Source: an uncultured Collinsella sp. (GTDB taxonomy: Bacteria; Actinomycetota; Coriobacteriia; Coriobacteriales; Coriobacteriaceae). From it: a DNA stretch of 13,607 nucleotides. Position 1 is the first letter of the stretch; each line of letters begins with the position of its first letter. Positions 7,342 through 13,607 of this stretch are shown here, piece after piece. The DNA is taken from NCBI GenBank assembly GCA_958407085.1, contig CATYHY010000030.1, positions 1 to 13,607 of the forward strand, given 5' to 3'. The notes under the pieces were generated by a model. It ran no database searches. It was not told the DNA's origin and worked only from the letters and a program-made list of their open reading frames with translations. The translations under genes and the position numbers were made by a program.

Positions 7342-7373
7342 CAGAAGACCGGCATAGCTCCGCCGGTTTTCTG
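7342..7373 (-). promoter_or_regulatory. Stem-loop in the presumed leader of the his operon
   Basis: CAGAAGACCGGC (7342-7353) and GCCGGTTTTCTG (7362-7373) form a 12-bp stem with a single A-C mismatch on the minus-strand RNA (G-U on the other strand) and an 8-nt loop. It ends 35 nt before the hisZG start. TANNNT hexamers just upstream on the minus strand (TAGTAT and TATGCT, within 7382-7390) could be a -10 box, but I find no convincing -35. No T-run follows, so a terminator is unlikely. An operator or 5' mRNA hairpin fits better. I see no T-box and no His-rich leader peptide. The rest of the 170-bp gap (7307-7476) shows no gene and no clear terminator for the upstream operon. Confidence 0.4.
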
Positions 7374-7476
7374 GGTACTTTAGCATACTAGAGTGTTTGC
7401 GGGGAGAATCGTCCTCCTCGGCTCACACCGTATTCATTTGGAAACATAGGAGCGGATTGTCGCAACCCAACCCCAC

Positions 7477-8313
7477 CTAGACGCCAATCGCACGACGATA
7501 CTCTGCCATTACCTGCGCATCGACAGCTGCGGGGTCGGCAAAATAGCGCCAGTCATAGGTCTCGGCCGAAACAACTCCGCGATAGCCGCGCGCCACCAGC
7601 CTATCCAGGTCGGCGCGCATATCGCGGTCGCCGTCACCCCAGGCAAGATGCGTCGTGCCATCTGCCGCAACATCGACAAAATGCACGTGGGCGACATCAT
7701 CGCCAAGCAGATCGAAATAATCGTCGATGGTATCCCCTGCCACCGCCATAGCGCCCAAATCCAGACACGCCTTAAGTGCCGGATGATCAACTGCCTCGAT
7801 CATGCGCTTCGTATCGGCCGCCGAGTTCACGATCATCGACTCAACCGGCTGTAGGGCCTCGAGCACCAGTCGCACACCGCACTCTCCCGCATGCTCGGCA
7901 ATCGCACGCAGCATCGAGGCGCTGCGACCCCACGCGTCCCCGATCGGCTCGTTCAAAAATGCCCAGCCGCTCGAGACCATGACCTGCTCGGCTCCAAGTT
8001 CCGCCGCGATATCTACAACGTTCTTAAAGTACGCGAGCGTGCGGGCACGCGCCTCATTCCCGCGCGCCGCGATATTCCACGGCTTGGGGTTGTTCTGTTC
8101 GGGACAAAGTCCCACAATCCGAACCCCATACCGCTGCGACAGCTCCCGTACCCGCTCGAGCGAATCGTATCCATGGCAATCGACATACAGATGCATCGCC
8201 CCGGTCCAAAGCTCGCAACACGTGTAGCCCGAAGCCGACGCCGAAGAAAAGAACTCCTCAAGATCAAAGTAGCGATGGCTGATATTCATAACGGCAAGCT
8301 GCGGATACTCCAT
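7477..8313 (-). CDS. FrlC-like sugar epimerase/isomerase (xylose isomerase-like TIM barrel)
   Basis: 278 residues, a single-domain TIM barrel of the AP-endonuclease-2/sugar isomerase superfamily. Four metal-ligand positions are recognisable: E152 (LVLEALQP), D185 (CLDLGA), H211 (AHVHFVD) and E251 (VSAETY). The CELWTG...IVGLCPEQN...PWN pattern in the first 80 residues resembles E. coli FrlC, the fructoselysine 3-epimerase (IEIWGG...IIGYTPETN in memory). ATG at 8313 is chosen over an in-frame GTG at 8322, because AAGGTGG lies 5 nt before the ATG and overlaps that GTG. It lies last in the deglycase-PTS block, behind an intrinsic terminator. Since PTS substrates enter phosphorylated, the enzyme might act on a 6-phosphate or on free substrate from another route. 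The exact substrate is unproven. Confidence 0.75.
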   Translation of the reverse strand: MEYPQLAVMNISHRYFDLEEFFSSASASGYTCCELWTGAMHLYVDCHGYDSLERVRELSQRYGVRIVGLCPEQNNPKPWNIAARGNEARARTLAYFKNVVDIAAELGAEQVMVSSGWAFLNEPIGDAWGRSASMLRAIAEHAGECGVRLVLEALQPVESMIVNSAADTKRMIEAVDHPALKACLDLGAMAVAGDTIDDYFDLLGDDVAHVHFVDVAADGTTHLAWGDGDRDMRADLDRLVARGYRGVVSAETYDWRYFADPAAVDAQVMAEYRRAIGV

Positions 8314-8330
8314 CTTGTCCACCTTTCGGC

Positions 8331-8364
8331 AAAAGGGCGCCGCAGCACAGTGTGCGCGACGCCC
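8331..8364 (-). terminator. Intrinsic terminator after PTS EIID
   Basis: On the minus strand GGGCGTCGC (8364..8356) pairs with GCGGCGCCC (8343..8335). An inner GCAC/GTGC stem and one bulged base complete the hairpin, which is followed by TTTT (8334..8331). It lies 32 bp after the EIID stop and only 17 bp before the epimerase ATG. Confidence 0.8.
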
Positions 8365-8396
8365 CCTCTTACATTGTTCTCATTATGACGGATACT

Positions 8397-9233
8397 CTAC
8401 TGGACACCAAGCACTCCAAAGAACGCGCCAGCGATACTCACGAGCAGGATCACGAGCATGATGACCAGCGGATTCATCTTCTTTTTGAGCATGAGATAGA
8501 CGATTCCAAACAGCCCCATCGTGACAAAGCCCGGGAAGATTCCGTTGAGCAGCTCGGCCAGCGTCTGAGCACCATCGCCCGCACCGACCATGAGCGGAAT
8601 GTCCACGGTGACCATCTCCATGGTCATAGCGCCGATCACCATGGCGCCCATGATAGAGGCCATCTTGACGATCGTGTCCATAATGCCCGATTCCTGGACC
8701 TTGCTGATCATGTCCGAGCCAAAGCGATACCCCACAAACGTCAGCAGGTAACGGATGATGTAGTGAGGGACATTGAACACGAGCAGGAACAAAATCGGGC
8801 CAAGAATAGAGCCCTGTAGCGCCAGCGACGTGCCGACACCCGTTGCCAAAATTCGCAGCGTGCCCCAGTAGAAGGCATCGCCCACGCCGGACAGCGGCCC
8901 CATCAAAGCAAGCTTGACATTAGAGATCGCGCTCGTGTCAAAGCTATCGTCAGTAGCGTTGACCTCCTCCATTGCAGCGGCGATGGACATGGGGAGCGTC
9001 GAGATGTACGGCGTGACGTTATAGAGCTCCATATGGCGCTTGAGGGCGGCCTTAAAGTCCGCATCCTGCGGATACAGCTTGCGAAGGATCGGCATAAGGG
9101 CCCACATAAAGCCGATATGGCCCATACGCTCGTAGTTCCAGGAATGCTCATAGGGAATCGAGCGCCAGAACAGCTTCTTAAGGTCTGCGCGGGAAATCAG
9201 CCCGTCGTAAGAAGACTCAAACTTAAAACTCAT
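8397..9233 (-). CDS. PTS mannose/sorbose-family EIID membrane subunit
   Basis: 278 residues from ATG at 9233..9231 (MSFKFESSYDG), preceded by GGGAG. The longer frame starting inside EIIC adds a basic stretch foreign to the family. Hallmarks are YEHSWNYERMGHIGF near residue 28, the NVTPYISTL stretch, and LMGPLSGVGDAFYWGTLR in the centre, matching the EIID signature GPLAGIGDS.[FY]WG. Hydrophobic segments occupy the C-terminal half and it ends in GAFFGVLGVQ. With EIIC it forms the membrane channel of the permease. The start overlaps the EIIC stop by 11 bp, so translation is probably coupled. Substrate specificity cannot be read from sequence; the neighbouring FrlB-like deglycase suggests a fructosamine. 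Confidence 0.93.
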   Translation of the reverse strand: MSFKFESSYDGLISRADLKKLFWRSIPYEHSWNYERMGHIGFMWALMPILRKLYPQDADFKAALKRHMELYNVTPYISTLPMSIAAAMEEVNATDDSFDTSAISNVKLALMGPLSGVGDAFYWGTLRILATGVGTSLALQGSILGPILFLLVFNVPHYIIRYLLTFVGYRFGSDMISKVQESGIMDTIVKMASIMGAMVIGAMTMEMVTVDIPLMVGAGDGAQTLAELLNGIFPGFVTMGLFGIVYLMLKKKMNPLVIMLVILLVSIAGAFFGVLGVQ

Positions 9234-10014
9234 CGAACCCACTCCCAATCGCAGGATCATCGGTTGCCACTGCAGGCTGCTCCGCCTTTTTCTTGTCACC
9301 CAAAACCGTCATCGCGACGACGATGATCGCGGCAAAGATCGCCACGCCCGTCGTGCTAATGCCAAAGTAGGCGACGAGGAAGAAGCCAGCGAAGAAGAAC
9401 GGCGCCACCGTCTTGTTCATAATCATCTGAGCCAGCATTGCAAAACCGAGTGCGGGCAAGAAGGCGGCGGCGACATCCATACCGGTCTGAACGAAATCGG
9501 GGATGATGTTGAGCAGGCTGGCAACAGCATCGGCGCCAAAGAAGAATGCCAGGGGAATAATCAGCAGGCCGCACCAGCTCTGCGCGTAGCCGGCGATGAG
9601 CATGTTGCGCGTGATGGCCTTGGTGTCTCCGTCCTCGACGTTTTTGTCGATACGGTGCACCAGCAGCAGCATCACCGGCTGGCCCAGGGCAGTATCGAGC
9701 GCCAGGACGATCGTTGCGATGGGAATGCCCAGGGTCAGGGCCGCCGAAGCGTCCGCGCCGGCCTGCATGGCAAGAGATACGCCCAGGATAGTGCCGGAAA
9801 TCGTATCGGGCGGGTTATAGGCGCCGACCGAGATGGCGCCGACCATGGCAAGCTCCATCGTGGCGCCCATGATCGTACCGGTCACCATGTCGCCCATGAC
9901 AAGGCCAACCAGAGGTCCGAGCACGATCGGGCGCTGGAGGTAGCTCGTGCCCGTCAGCCACTCGGAATAGCCCAAAAGGGCAATCAGGAAAATCAGGATT
10001 GTCTTGATAACCAT
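9223..10014 (-). CDS. PTS mannose/sorbose-family EIIC membrane subunit
   Basis: 263 residues, strongly hydrophobic with about 7 to 8 membrane segments. The EIIC sorbose/mannose-family pattern is clear: LQRPIVLGPLVGLVMGD (27-43) followed by GATMELAMVGAISVGAYNPPDT, the conserved substrate-path region containing the E and the GA..PPD motif. It ends in a soluble charged tail (GDKKKAEQ ... FDEF). ATG at 10014..10012 lies 8 bp after the EIIB stop, with a modest GGGG ribosome site. It functions with EIID in the membrane and with EIIA/EIIB as phosphate donors. Confidence 0.93.
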   Translation of the reverse strand: MVIKTILIFLIALLGYSEWLTGTSYLQRPIVLGPLVGLVMGDMVTGTIMGATMELAMVGAISVGAYNPPDTISGTILGVSLAMQAGADASAALTLGIPIATIVLALDTALGQPVMLLLVHRIDKNVEDGDTKAITRNMLIAGYAQSWCGLLIIPLAFFFGADAVASLLNIIPDFVQTGMDVAAAFLPALGFAMLAQMIMNKTVAPFFFAGFFLVAYFGISTTGVAIFAAIIVVAMTVLGDKKKAEQPAVATDDPAIGSGFDEF

Positions 10015-10022
10015 GACAGCCC

Positions 10023-10493
10023 CTAACCGATAACCTTCGCGGCGTCAGTCTTCGCATCTGCCGGAATCATCTGAATGAACAGTTCATAGCCCTCGCCGAG
10101 CAGCTCTTTGACGTATGCCTCGTTTTCGGGCGTAAGGAACACGCTCGTCGAGACCTGGCGGGCATTCTCGCTAAAGGCAACGTTGCCGAGGTTGATCTTC
10201 TTGACTCCCATCGCCTTGGCGACGGCACCGGCCTGCTGGATCGTCTCGCAAACCACGAAGAGCTTGTACTTGTCGGTCACTCCGCTCTGGAGCGCCTTGA
10301 CGGCATCCTCGGTGTTTTTGACAACGACCTTGCAGCCCTCCGGCTTTGCAAGGGACAGGGCCTGCAGACGAAGCTTGTCATTGAGGACCGTGTCGCTCAC
10401 CAACAAGATGCAGTCGGCACCCAGAGCCGAGGTCCAGCTAACGGCAACCTGGCCGTGAAGCAGTCGATAGTCCACGCGAATCATCTGAATCAT
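10023..10493 (-). CDS. PTS mannose/sorbose-family EIIB phosphocarrier
   Basis: 156 residues, normal for a stand-alone EIIB of the mannose/sorbose family. The phosphorylated histidine is H13 in RVDYRLLHGQV, which matches the family's R[IV]DxRLxHGQV. The IIB fold's C-terminal KINLGNV...VFLTPENEAYVKEL pattern is also typical. The soluble protein accepts phosphate from EIIA and hands it to the sugar bound by EIIC/EIID. ATG at 10493 has AGGGAG 6 nt upstream; an internal ATG at codon 4 is possible but worse placed. It sits 17 bp after EIIA and 8 bp before EIIC. Confidence 0.95.
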   Translation of the reverse strand: MIQMIRVDYRLLHGQVAVSWTSALGADCILLVSDTVLNDKLRLQALSLAKPEGCKVVVKNTEDAVKALQSGVTDKYKLFVVCETIQQAGAVAKAMGVKKINLGNVAFSENARQVSTSVFLTPENEAYVKELLGEGYELFIQMIPADAKTDAAKVIG

Positions 10494-10510
10494 GATGTGC
10501 TCCCTAGTGG

Positions 10511-10927
10511 TTAAAACTCATCGAGTTCGGCCTGCCCCAGCAGGTCGTTGACGTACTTGACCTTGGTGTCGTCCGCCTCGACGATCTGGCGAATGGCCTC
10601 ATCGATCGGGGTGGATTCGGGCACGAACAGCAGCTGAATAAGGAGCGGCAGGTTCATGTTGGTCACGAGGTGCGTGTTAGGACGCGTCTGGACGATCTTG
10701 GTGAACTCGTTGTTGACGCTGCCGCCAAAGAGGTCGGTGCACACGACGACCTCATCGTCCGCGGCAAAGCCGTCCAGAATCGCTGCGGCCTCCTTGGTCA
10801 GGTCCTCGTTTCCGTCGACATACATAGAGAGCGCATGGACGTTTTCGCGCTCGCCGGAAAGCAGGCCGATGCTCTCGACGATTCCAGACGCAAAATGAGC
10901 ATGGGACGCCACGATAAACTGCCTCAT
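10511..10927 (-). CDS. PTS mannose-family EIIA phosphocarrier
   Basis: 138 residues from ATG at 10927..10925, reading MRQFIVASHAHFASG. H9 aligns with the phosphorylated histidine of EIIA-Man (VSHGxxA pattern). VVVCTDLFGGSVNNE matches the family's DL.GGSP.N segment. This start has a GGAAGGGG ribosome site; the longer open frame runs through an intrinsic terminator and is not credible. The protein takes phosphate from HPr and passes it to EIIB. It is the first gene of the EIIA-B-C-D run and begins 30 bp after the terminator that follows the deglycase gene, with no visible promoter between. Confidence 0.93.
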   Translation of the reverse strand: MRQFIVASHAHFASGIVESIGLLSGERENVHALSMYVDGNEDLTKEAAAILDGFAADDEVVVCTDLFGGSVNNEFTKIVQTRPNTHLVTNMNLPLLIQLLFVPESTPIDEAIRQIVEADDTKVKYVNDLLGQAELDEF

Positions 10928-10957
10928 TCGATTCCCCTTCCTTGCGAATTTCGGCAT

Positions 10958-10986
10958 AAAAATGCCCGGACGCATGCGCCCGGGCA
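10958..10986 (-). terminator. Intrinsic terminator between deglycase gene and PTS genes
   Basis: On the minus strand TGCCCGGGCGC and GCGTCCGGGCA (10986..10963) form an 11-bp stem with one G-U pair. The formal loop is 2 nt, so the top base pairs open in practice. TTTTT follows directly (10962..10958). It lies 28 bp after the stop of the SIS-domain gene and 30 bp before the EIIA start. Confidence 0.88.
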
Positions 10987-11014
10987 GAGTGCTTCTTAAA
11001 TGAGTGGTCAACTA

Positions 11015-12076
11015 TTAGTAGTCGAACTGGTGATAGTAACGACGGTAGTTGAGGTTGTGCTTGGTGACCGTCTCGTAGTAAGCGGCAAGGCGATCGGTGA
11101 TCAGCGAGGAGAGAATCCACGGAGACACGATGACGCGGAACTCGTCGTCAAGGCCGGGGATCGCGAACTCGGCGGTGTCGATGATGTTGATGTCGGTGTC
11201 GCCGGTCACGCCGCGGGTCAGGAAGGCGCGGACGCGCTCGTCGAGCTTGCGGTTCTCGTCCTCGCCCATGAACAGGAAGACCGGGACGCCGGGCTCCACG
11301 AGCTCGAGGGTGCCGTGGAAGAAGTCGGCCGAGGTGATGTAGCGGGTGCGCTTCCACTGCATCTCCTCCAGGATGCACATCGAGAACAGGATGGTCTCGC
11401 CCCACAGGGCGCCGGAGCCGATGAACATGGTGTAGGGGGCCAGGGCGTACTTCTTGGCGAGCTCCTCGGCGCGCGGCTCGAAGCTCTTGCGGATGTCGAC
11501 CAGGTGGGTCCAAACGTCCTTGGTCTGCTCGATGAACTTATCGAACTGCGGGAAGCAGCCACGGCGGTTGAGCAGGCGCAGGCCGAAGCAGTCGGCGAGG
11601 TAGTAGCCCATCTCGCAGCCGCCGTTACCATGATCGGAAGCCATCTTGACGCAATTCTCGGCGCCGACAGCCTGGCCGATGGGGCCCTCGGGCTTGGTCA
11701 TGGCGTAGACGCGAATGCCCTTTTCCTTCATCTTCTTGACGGCCTCGAGGACCTCGGGGGTGGTGCCGGACTCGGAGGCGGTGAGCACGACGGACTTCTC
11801 GGTCATGCGCTTGTGGCCCATGACGTTCCACTCGGCGGCGTGGATCAGGTAGACCTCGAGGTCGCGGTCGCCGAACTTGTTCATGAGGTACTCGAGCTGC
11901 ATGAGCTCGTCCCAGGTGCCGCCGACGCCCATCAGGAACACGGCGTCGTAGCCCTCGTCGGCGACCTTGTCGGCGAGCGCGGTCATCTTCTTGCCGGTCT
12001 CATAGACGTTCTTGCCGTCCTCGACGTAGCCCTCCTGGCTAAAGTGCATGATCTCGATCTTCTCGGTTTCCTTCAT
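11015..12076 (-). CDS. FrlB/GfrF-like double-SIS sugar-phosphate deglycase
   Basis: 353 residues with two SIS domains, about 30-165 and 200-340. FLMGVGGTWDE (47-57) and SESGTTPEV (101-109) are the sugar-phosphate loop of the first domain. SADFFHGTLELVEPGVP (249-265) corresponds to ESGEFRHGPLEIVEPGVP of E. coli FrlB, and the C-terminus HNLNYRRYY..FDY corresponds to HNPDERRYY..VEY (from memory). FrlB-type enzymes split fructoselysine-6-phosphate into glucose-6-phosphate and lysine; GfrE/GfrF of Salmonella do this behind a mannose-type PTS. The start ATG at 12076 has AGAAAGGA upstream; the longer frame crosses the promoter region. Codon choice is very uniform (AAG, GAG, CTG), suggesting high expression. 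Alternatives are an AgaS-type or other amino-sugar-phosphate deaminase, but the FrlB-like motifs fit better. Confidence 0.82.
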   Translation of the reverse strand: MKETEKIEIMHFSQEGYVEDGKNVYETGKKMTALADKVADEGYDAVFLMGVGGTWDELMQLEYLMNKFGDRDLEVYLIHAAEWNVMGHKRMTEKSVVLTASESGTTPEVLEAVKKMKEKGIRVYAMTKPEGPIGQAVGAENCVKMASDHGNGGCEMGYYLADCFGLRLLNRRGCFPQFDKFIEQTKDVWTHLVDIRKSFEPRAEELAKKYALAPYTMFIGSGALWGETILFSMCILEEMQWKRTRYITSADFFHGTLELVEPGVPVFLFMGEDENRKLDERVRAFLTRGVTGDTDINIIDTAEFAIPGLDDEFRVIVSPWILSSLITDRLAAYYETVTKHNLNYRRYYHQFDY

Positions 12077-12122
12077 GGCTTTTCCTTTCTGTCCAGCACG
12101 CGAATCTATACATCGCGTTTCT

Positions 12123-12169
12123 TTTCGATACCAATTATAGACATACACCAACGTGTTTTTAATACCACT
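12123..12169 (-). promoter_or_regulatory. Promoter of the deglycase-PTS block with overlapping GGTAT repeats
   Basis: On the minus strand a perfect -10 TATAAT (12139..12134) is preceded at 17 bp by TTAAAA (12162..12157), a 4/6 match to the -35 consensus. That predicts a start near 12127 and a leader of about 50 nt. Two direct repeats overlap it: AGTGGTATTAAA (12169..12158), covering the -35, and ATTGGTATCGAAA (12135..12123), touching the -10 and start. GGTAT half-sites resemble those bound by HutC-type GntR repressors, so a repressor operator is plausible. No regulator gene is in the window. Confidence 0.65.
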
Positions 12170-12215
12170 TTTCAATCTGTTCCAATCCTCGGTGAACGGT
12201 CGAAATTCTCTGGTG

Positions 12216-12239
12216 AGTGGTATCAAATTATAATTTGAT
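12216..12239. promoter_or_regulatory. AT-rich perfect palindrome with third GGTAT repeat
   Basis: ATCAAATTATAATTTGAT (12222-12239) is a perfect 18-bp palindrome. It overlaps AGTGGTATCAAA on the plus strand (12216-12227), an 11/12 match in inverted orientation to the copy at 12169..12158. It lies just after the MFS stop codon, about 80 bp upstream of the TATAAT box. No T-run follows, so an upstream operator or activator site is more likely than a terminator. Confidence 0.5.
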
Positions 12240-12245
12240 GTATAG

Positions 12246-13460
12246 CTAACGCCCCCGGCGTCTCCCTTGTGTGACAAAGAACAGCGTTCCTACCAGCGCA
12301 ATAATGGTCGATGCTCCAAACAGTACCGTCTGGACGCCCAAAGCCTCCGCCAAAAACGGAGCCGCCAGCAGCGGCACCACGCCGGCGCTCATCAGGCCAA
12401 AACGCACAAAGCCGGTAATGCGCCCCAGGTATTTGATGTCGGCACGCTCCTGAATCAAGATCATCTGCAGCGGCTCCAGGAACCCCCAGGCCAGACCGTT
12501 AATCGCCTGACCGACAATCGCGACCCCCAGCATATCTGTGCCCACGTACACCATGGACCCAATGCCCACGGCCATGAGCGCGCCGAGCAGCAATCGTAGG
12601 TTGACATGGCGAGCAGAAAGCTTGGTCAGGATGAACGCGCCCACCGAGGAAGTGAGGCCCACGACAGAGGACAGCCAGCCCAGCCAGACGATATCCACGT
12701 TGAGCACATCACGGTAGAACAACGACTCAAGCGAATCAAACGCGCCAAACGCAAAGAATCCCAAAAAGCCCGAGATAAAGATGAGGCGCAGGTCGTGGTC
12801 GCGAAACGTAAGTCGCGCACCCTCGGCCATGCCGCCCAGAATACCGCCCTTCGGCTTTTCCCCTTTTGCGGGAACAACGCACTCGCGACAGCCCAAGGAG
12901 AGCACGGCCGCCACACCCATCATGCCCGCCATGAGCAGGTAGACCGATTGCGTGGCAAAACAGCTCACGATGGCACCGCCGAGCAGCGGGCCAGCGGTAT
13001 AGGCGATATTGCTGTAGAACACCATGAGACCGTTCACGCGGGTACGGCCCTCGGTGGTCGACTCCAGGTATCCCGGAAACGCATGCGTGCAGGTGTTGAT
13101 AAAGCCGCCCGCAAGCCCCAAGACGCACGCGGCAAACACAAGCCCGGGGACAGACAGCGGCGCCAACCCCACGCCAAGCGATAGCACAGCCGTAATCACG
13201 CACGTCACAAATGACGTCCGGCGCGGTCCAAAGCGATCGATGACCGAACCCGACACCATATTGCCCGCCGACGTCATAAGATTGCGCACGAGCGTAATGG
13301 CGGCAACCAAAAAGGCCGTGCCGGCCAGATCATACGTGGCCGCACCGATAAGCCCCAAAAAGTAGACCGCGTTGTTGGCGCACCACTGCAGGGACTCAAT
13401 AAGAATCAGCCTGACCTCTGCCGGCGTCAGGCGCATTGCTTCGCGATCCTTCGCGAACAT
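12246..13460 (-). CDS. Major facilitator superfamily transporter, substrate unknown
   Basis: 404 residues with about 12 hydrophobic segments in two halves of six, split by a charged cytoplasmic loop near 190-225. An MFS motif-A-like stretch, GSVIDRFGPRR (71-81), follows the second segment. The overall style is that of MFS_1 efflux or permease proteins, but nothing specifies the substrate. ATG at 13460 has an excellent AAGGAG at 5 nt. The gene begins only 17 bp after the T-run of an intrinsic terminator and ends before the promoter of the deglycase gene. It sits between two mannose-type PTS gene sets, so a role in the same catabolic programme is possible but unproven. Confidence 0.85.
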   Translation of the reverse strand: MFAKDREAMRLTPAEVRLILIESLQWCANNAVYFLGLIGAATYDLAGTAFLVAAITLVRNLMTSAGNMVSGSVIDRFGPRRTSFVTCVITAVLSLGVGLAPLSVPGLVFAACVLGLAGGFINTCTHAFPGYLESTTEGRTRVNGLMVFYSNIAYTAGPLLGGAIVSCFATQSVYLLMAGMMGVAAVLSLGCRECVVPAKGEKPKGGILGGMAEGARLTFRDHDLRLIFISGFLGFFAFGAFDSLESLFYRDVLNVDIVWLGWLSSVVGLTSSVGAFILTKLSARHVNLRLLLGALMAVGIGSMVYVGTDMLGVAIVGQAINGLAWGFLEPLQMILIQERADIKYLGRITGFVRFGLMSAGVVPLLAAPFLAEALGVQTVLFGASTIIALVGTLFFVTQGRRRGR

Positions 13461-13477
13461 ACGAACTCCTTCTATAC

Positions 13478-13517
13478 AAAAAGGGGATGGAGGGCATAGG
13501 CCTGCTCCATCCCCTTT
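13478..13517 (-). terminator. Intrinsic terminator after the partial EIID gene
   Basis: AAAGGGGATGGAG (13480-13492) and CTCCATCCCCTTT (13505-13517) form a perfect 13-bp stem with a 12-nt loop. On the minus strand the run is TTTTT (13482..13478), partly shared with the stem foot. It lies 34 bp beyond the EIID stop codon. Confidence 0.92.
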
Positions 13518-13551
13518 CCAGGTTGCAACGAAAATCTATGCAGCCGGGCCC

Positions 13552-13607
13552 TTACGCCAGCACGCCGAAGAACGCGCCGATGATGCCCACGACCATGGTG
13601 GCCACGA
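13552..13607 (-). CDS. Second PTS mannose-family EIID, C-terminal fragment
   Basis: The window edge contains the last 17 codons of a gene ending VATMVVGIIGAFFGVLA before TAA at 13554..13552. The hydrophobic end with GAFFGVL matches the complete EIID in this window, which ends VSIAGAFFGVLGVQ. A second mannose-type EIID, and by implication another EIIABCD set upstream outside the window, is therefore likely. The fragment is short, so the family call rests on this C-terminal similarity and on the context. A strong terminator follows, marking the end of that transcript. Confidence 0.7.
   Translation of the reverse strand, partial: VATMVVGIIGAFFGVLA

Noticed and set aside
6311..7357. 348-codon plus-strand open frame opposite hisZG
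   Set aside because: No ribosome site or family motif. It is fully explained by the antisense of HisZ.
11000..12238. 412-codon plus-strand open frame antisense to the whole deglycase gene
   Set aside because: It mirrors the SIS-domain gene, has a repetitive Gly/Val/Leu/Asp/His composition and no recognisable domain. The strong codon bias of the real gene removes stops from the opposite strand.
12222..12239. AT palindrome as terminator of the MFS gene
   Set aside because: The stem would be all A-T apart from one C-G pair, with no adequate loop and no T-run after it. A protein-binding site is more plausible.
1..13607. CRISPR arrays, tRNA/rRNA genes, insertion sequences, phage genes or defence systems
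   Set aside because: I read both strands for spaced direct repeats, cloverleaf-like segments, transposase or integrase motifs and nuclease motifs, and found none. Nearly all the sequence is accounted for by metabolic and transport genes.

Overview
The window looks like chromosomal DNA of a high-G+C gut actinobacterium of the class Coriobacteriia. A Collinsella-like organism is my best guess, from composition, protein style and the pairing of a compact his operon with mannose-type PTS genes. No rRNA or database search supports this, so the assignment is an inference. Every recognisable gene is on the minus strand, so transcription runs from high to low coordinates. Coding density is very high and no gene-free stretch exceeds about 170 bases.

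Histidine operon (about 7306 down to 1). In transcription order it is hisZ-hisG (one fused ORF), hisD, hisC, hisB, hisH, hisA, hisF, and the first codons of what is probably hisI at the window edge. Most junctions are translationally tight (ATGA overlap, TAGATG, TAACATG, TAAATG). The exceptions are about 106 bp between hisZG and hisD, and 80 bp between hisB and hisH that holds a strong inverted repeat. Together the genes cover ATP-PRPP condensation, ProFAR isomerisation, IGP synthesis, dehydration, transamination and the final oxidation. HisZG is a natural fusion of the HisRS-like regulatory subunit and short-form ATP phosphoribosyltransferase. HisA lacks aspartate at the expected second catalytic position.

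Sugar/Amadori-compound block (about 12240 down to 7477). It holds a FrlB-like double-SIS deglycase, PTS EIIA, EIIB, EIIC and EIID of the mannose/sorbose family, and a FrlC-like TIM-barrel epimerase. The inferred pathway is PTS uptake and phosphorylation of a fructosamine-type substrate (fructoselysine or glucoselysine would fit), followed by deglycation in the cytosol. A TATAAT promoter flanked by GGTAT-containing repeats lies in front of the deglycase gene.

Right end (13607 to 12246). The last 17 codons of a second mannose-type EIID are followed by a perfect intrinsic terminator and then a 12-TM MFS transporter of unknown substrate.

A recurring architectural oddity is that three intrinsic terminators (after the partial EIID, after the deglycase and after EIID) each end only 17 to 30 bp before the next co-directional start codon. 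That leaves no room for a separate promoter. Controlled read-through or RNA-end definition may set gene dosage across this block.
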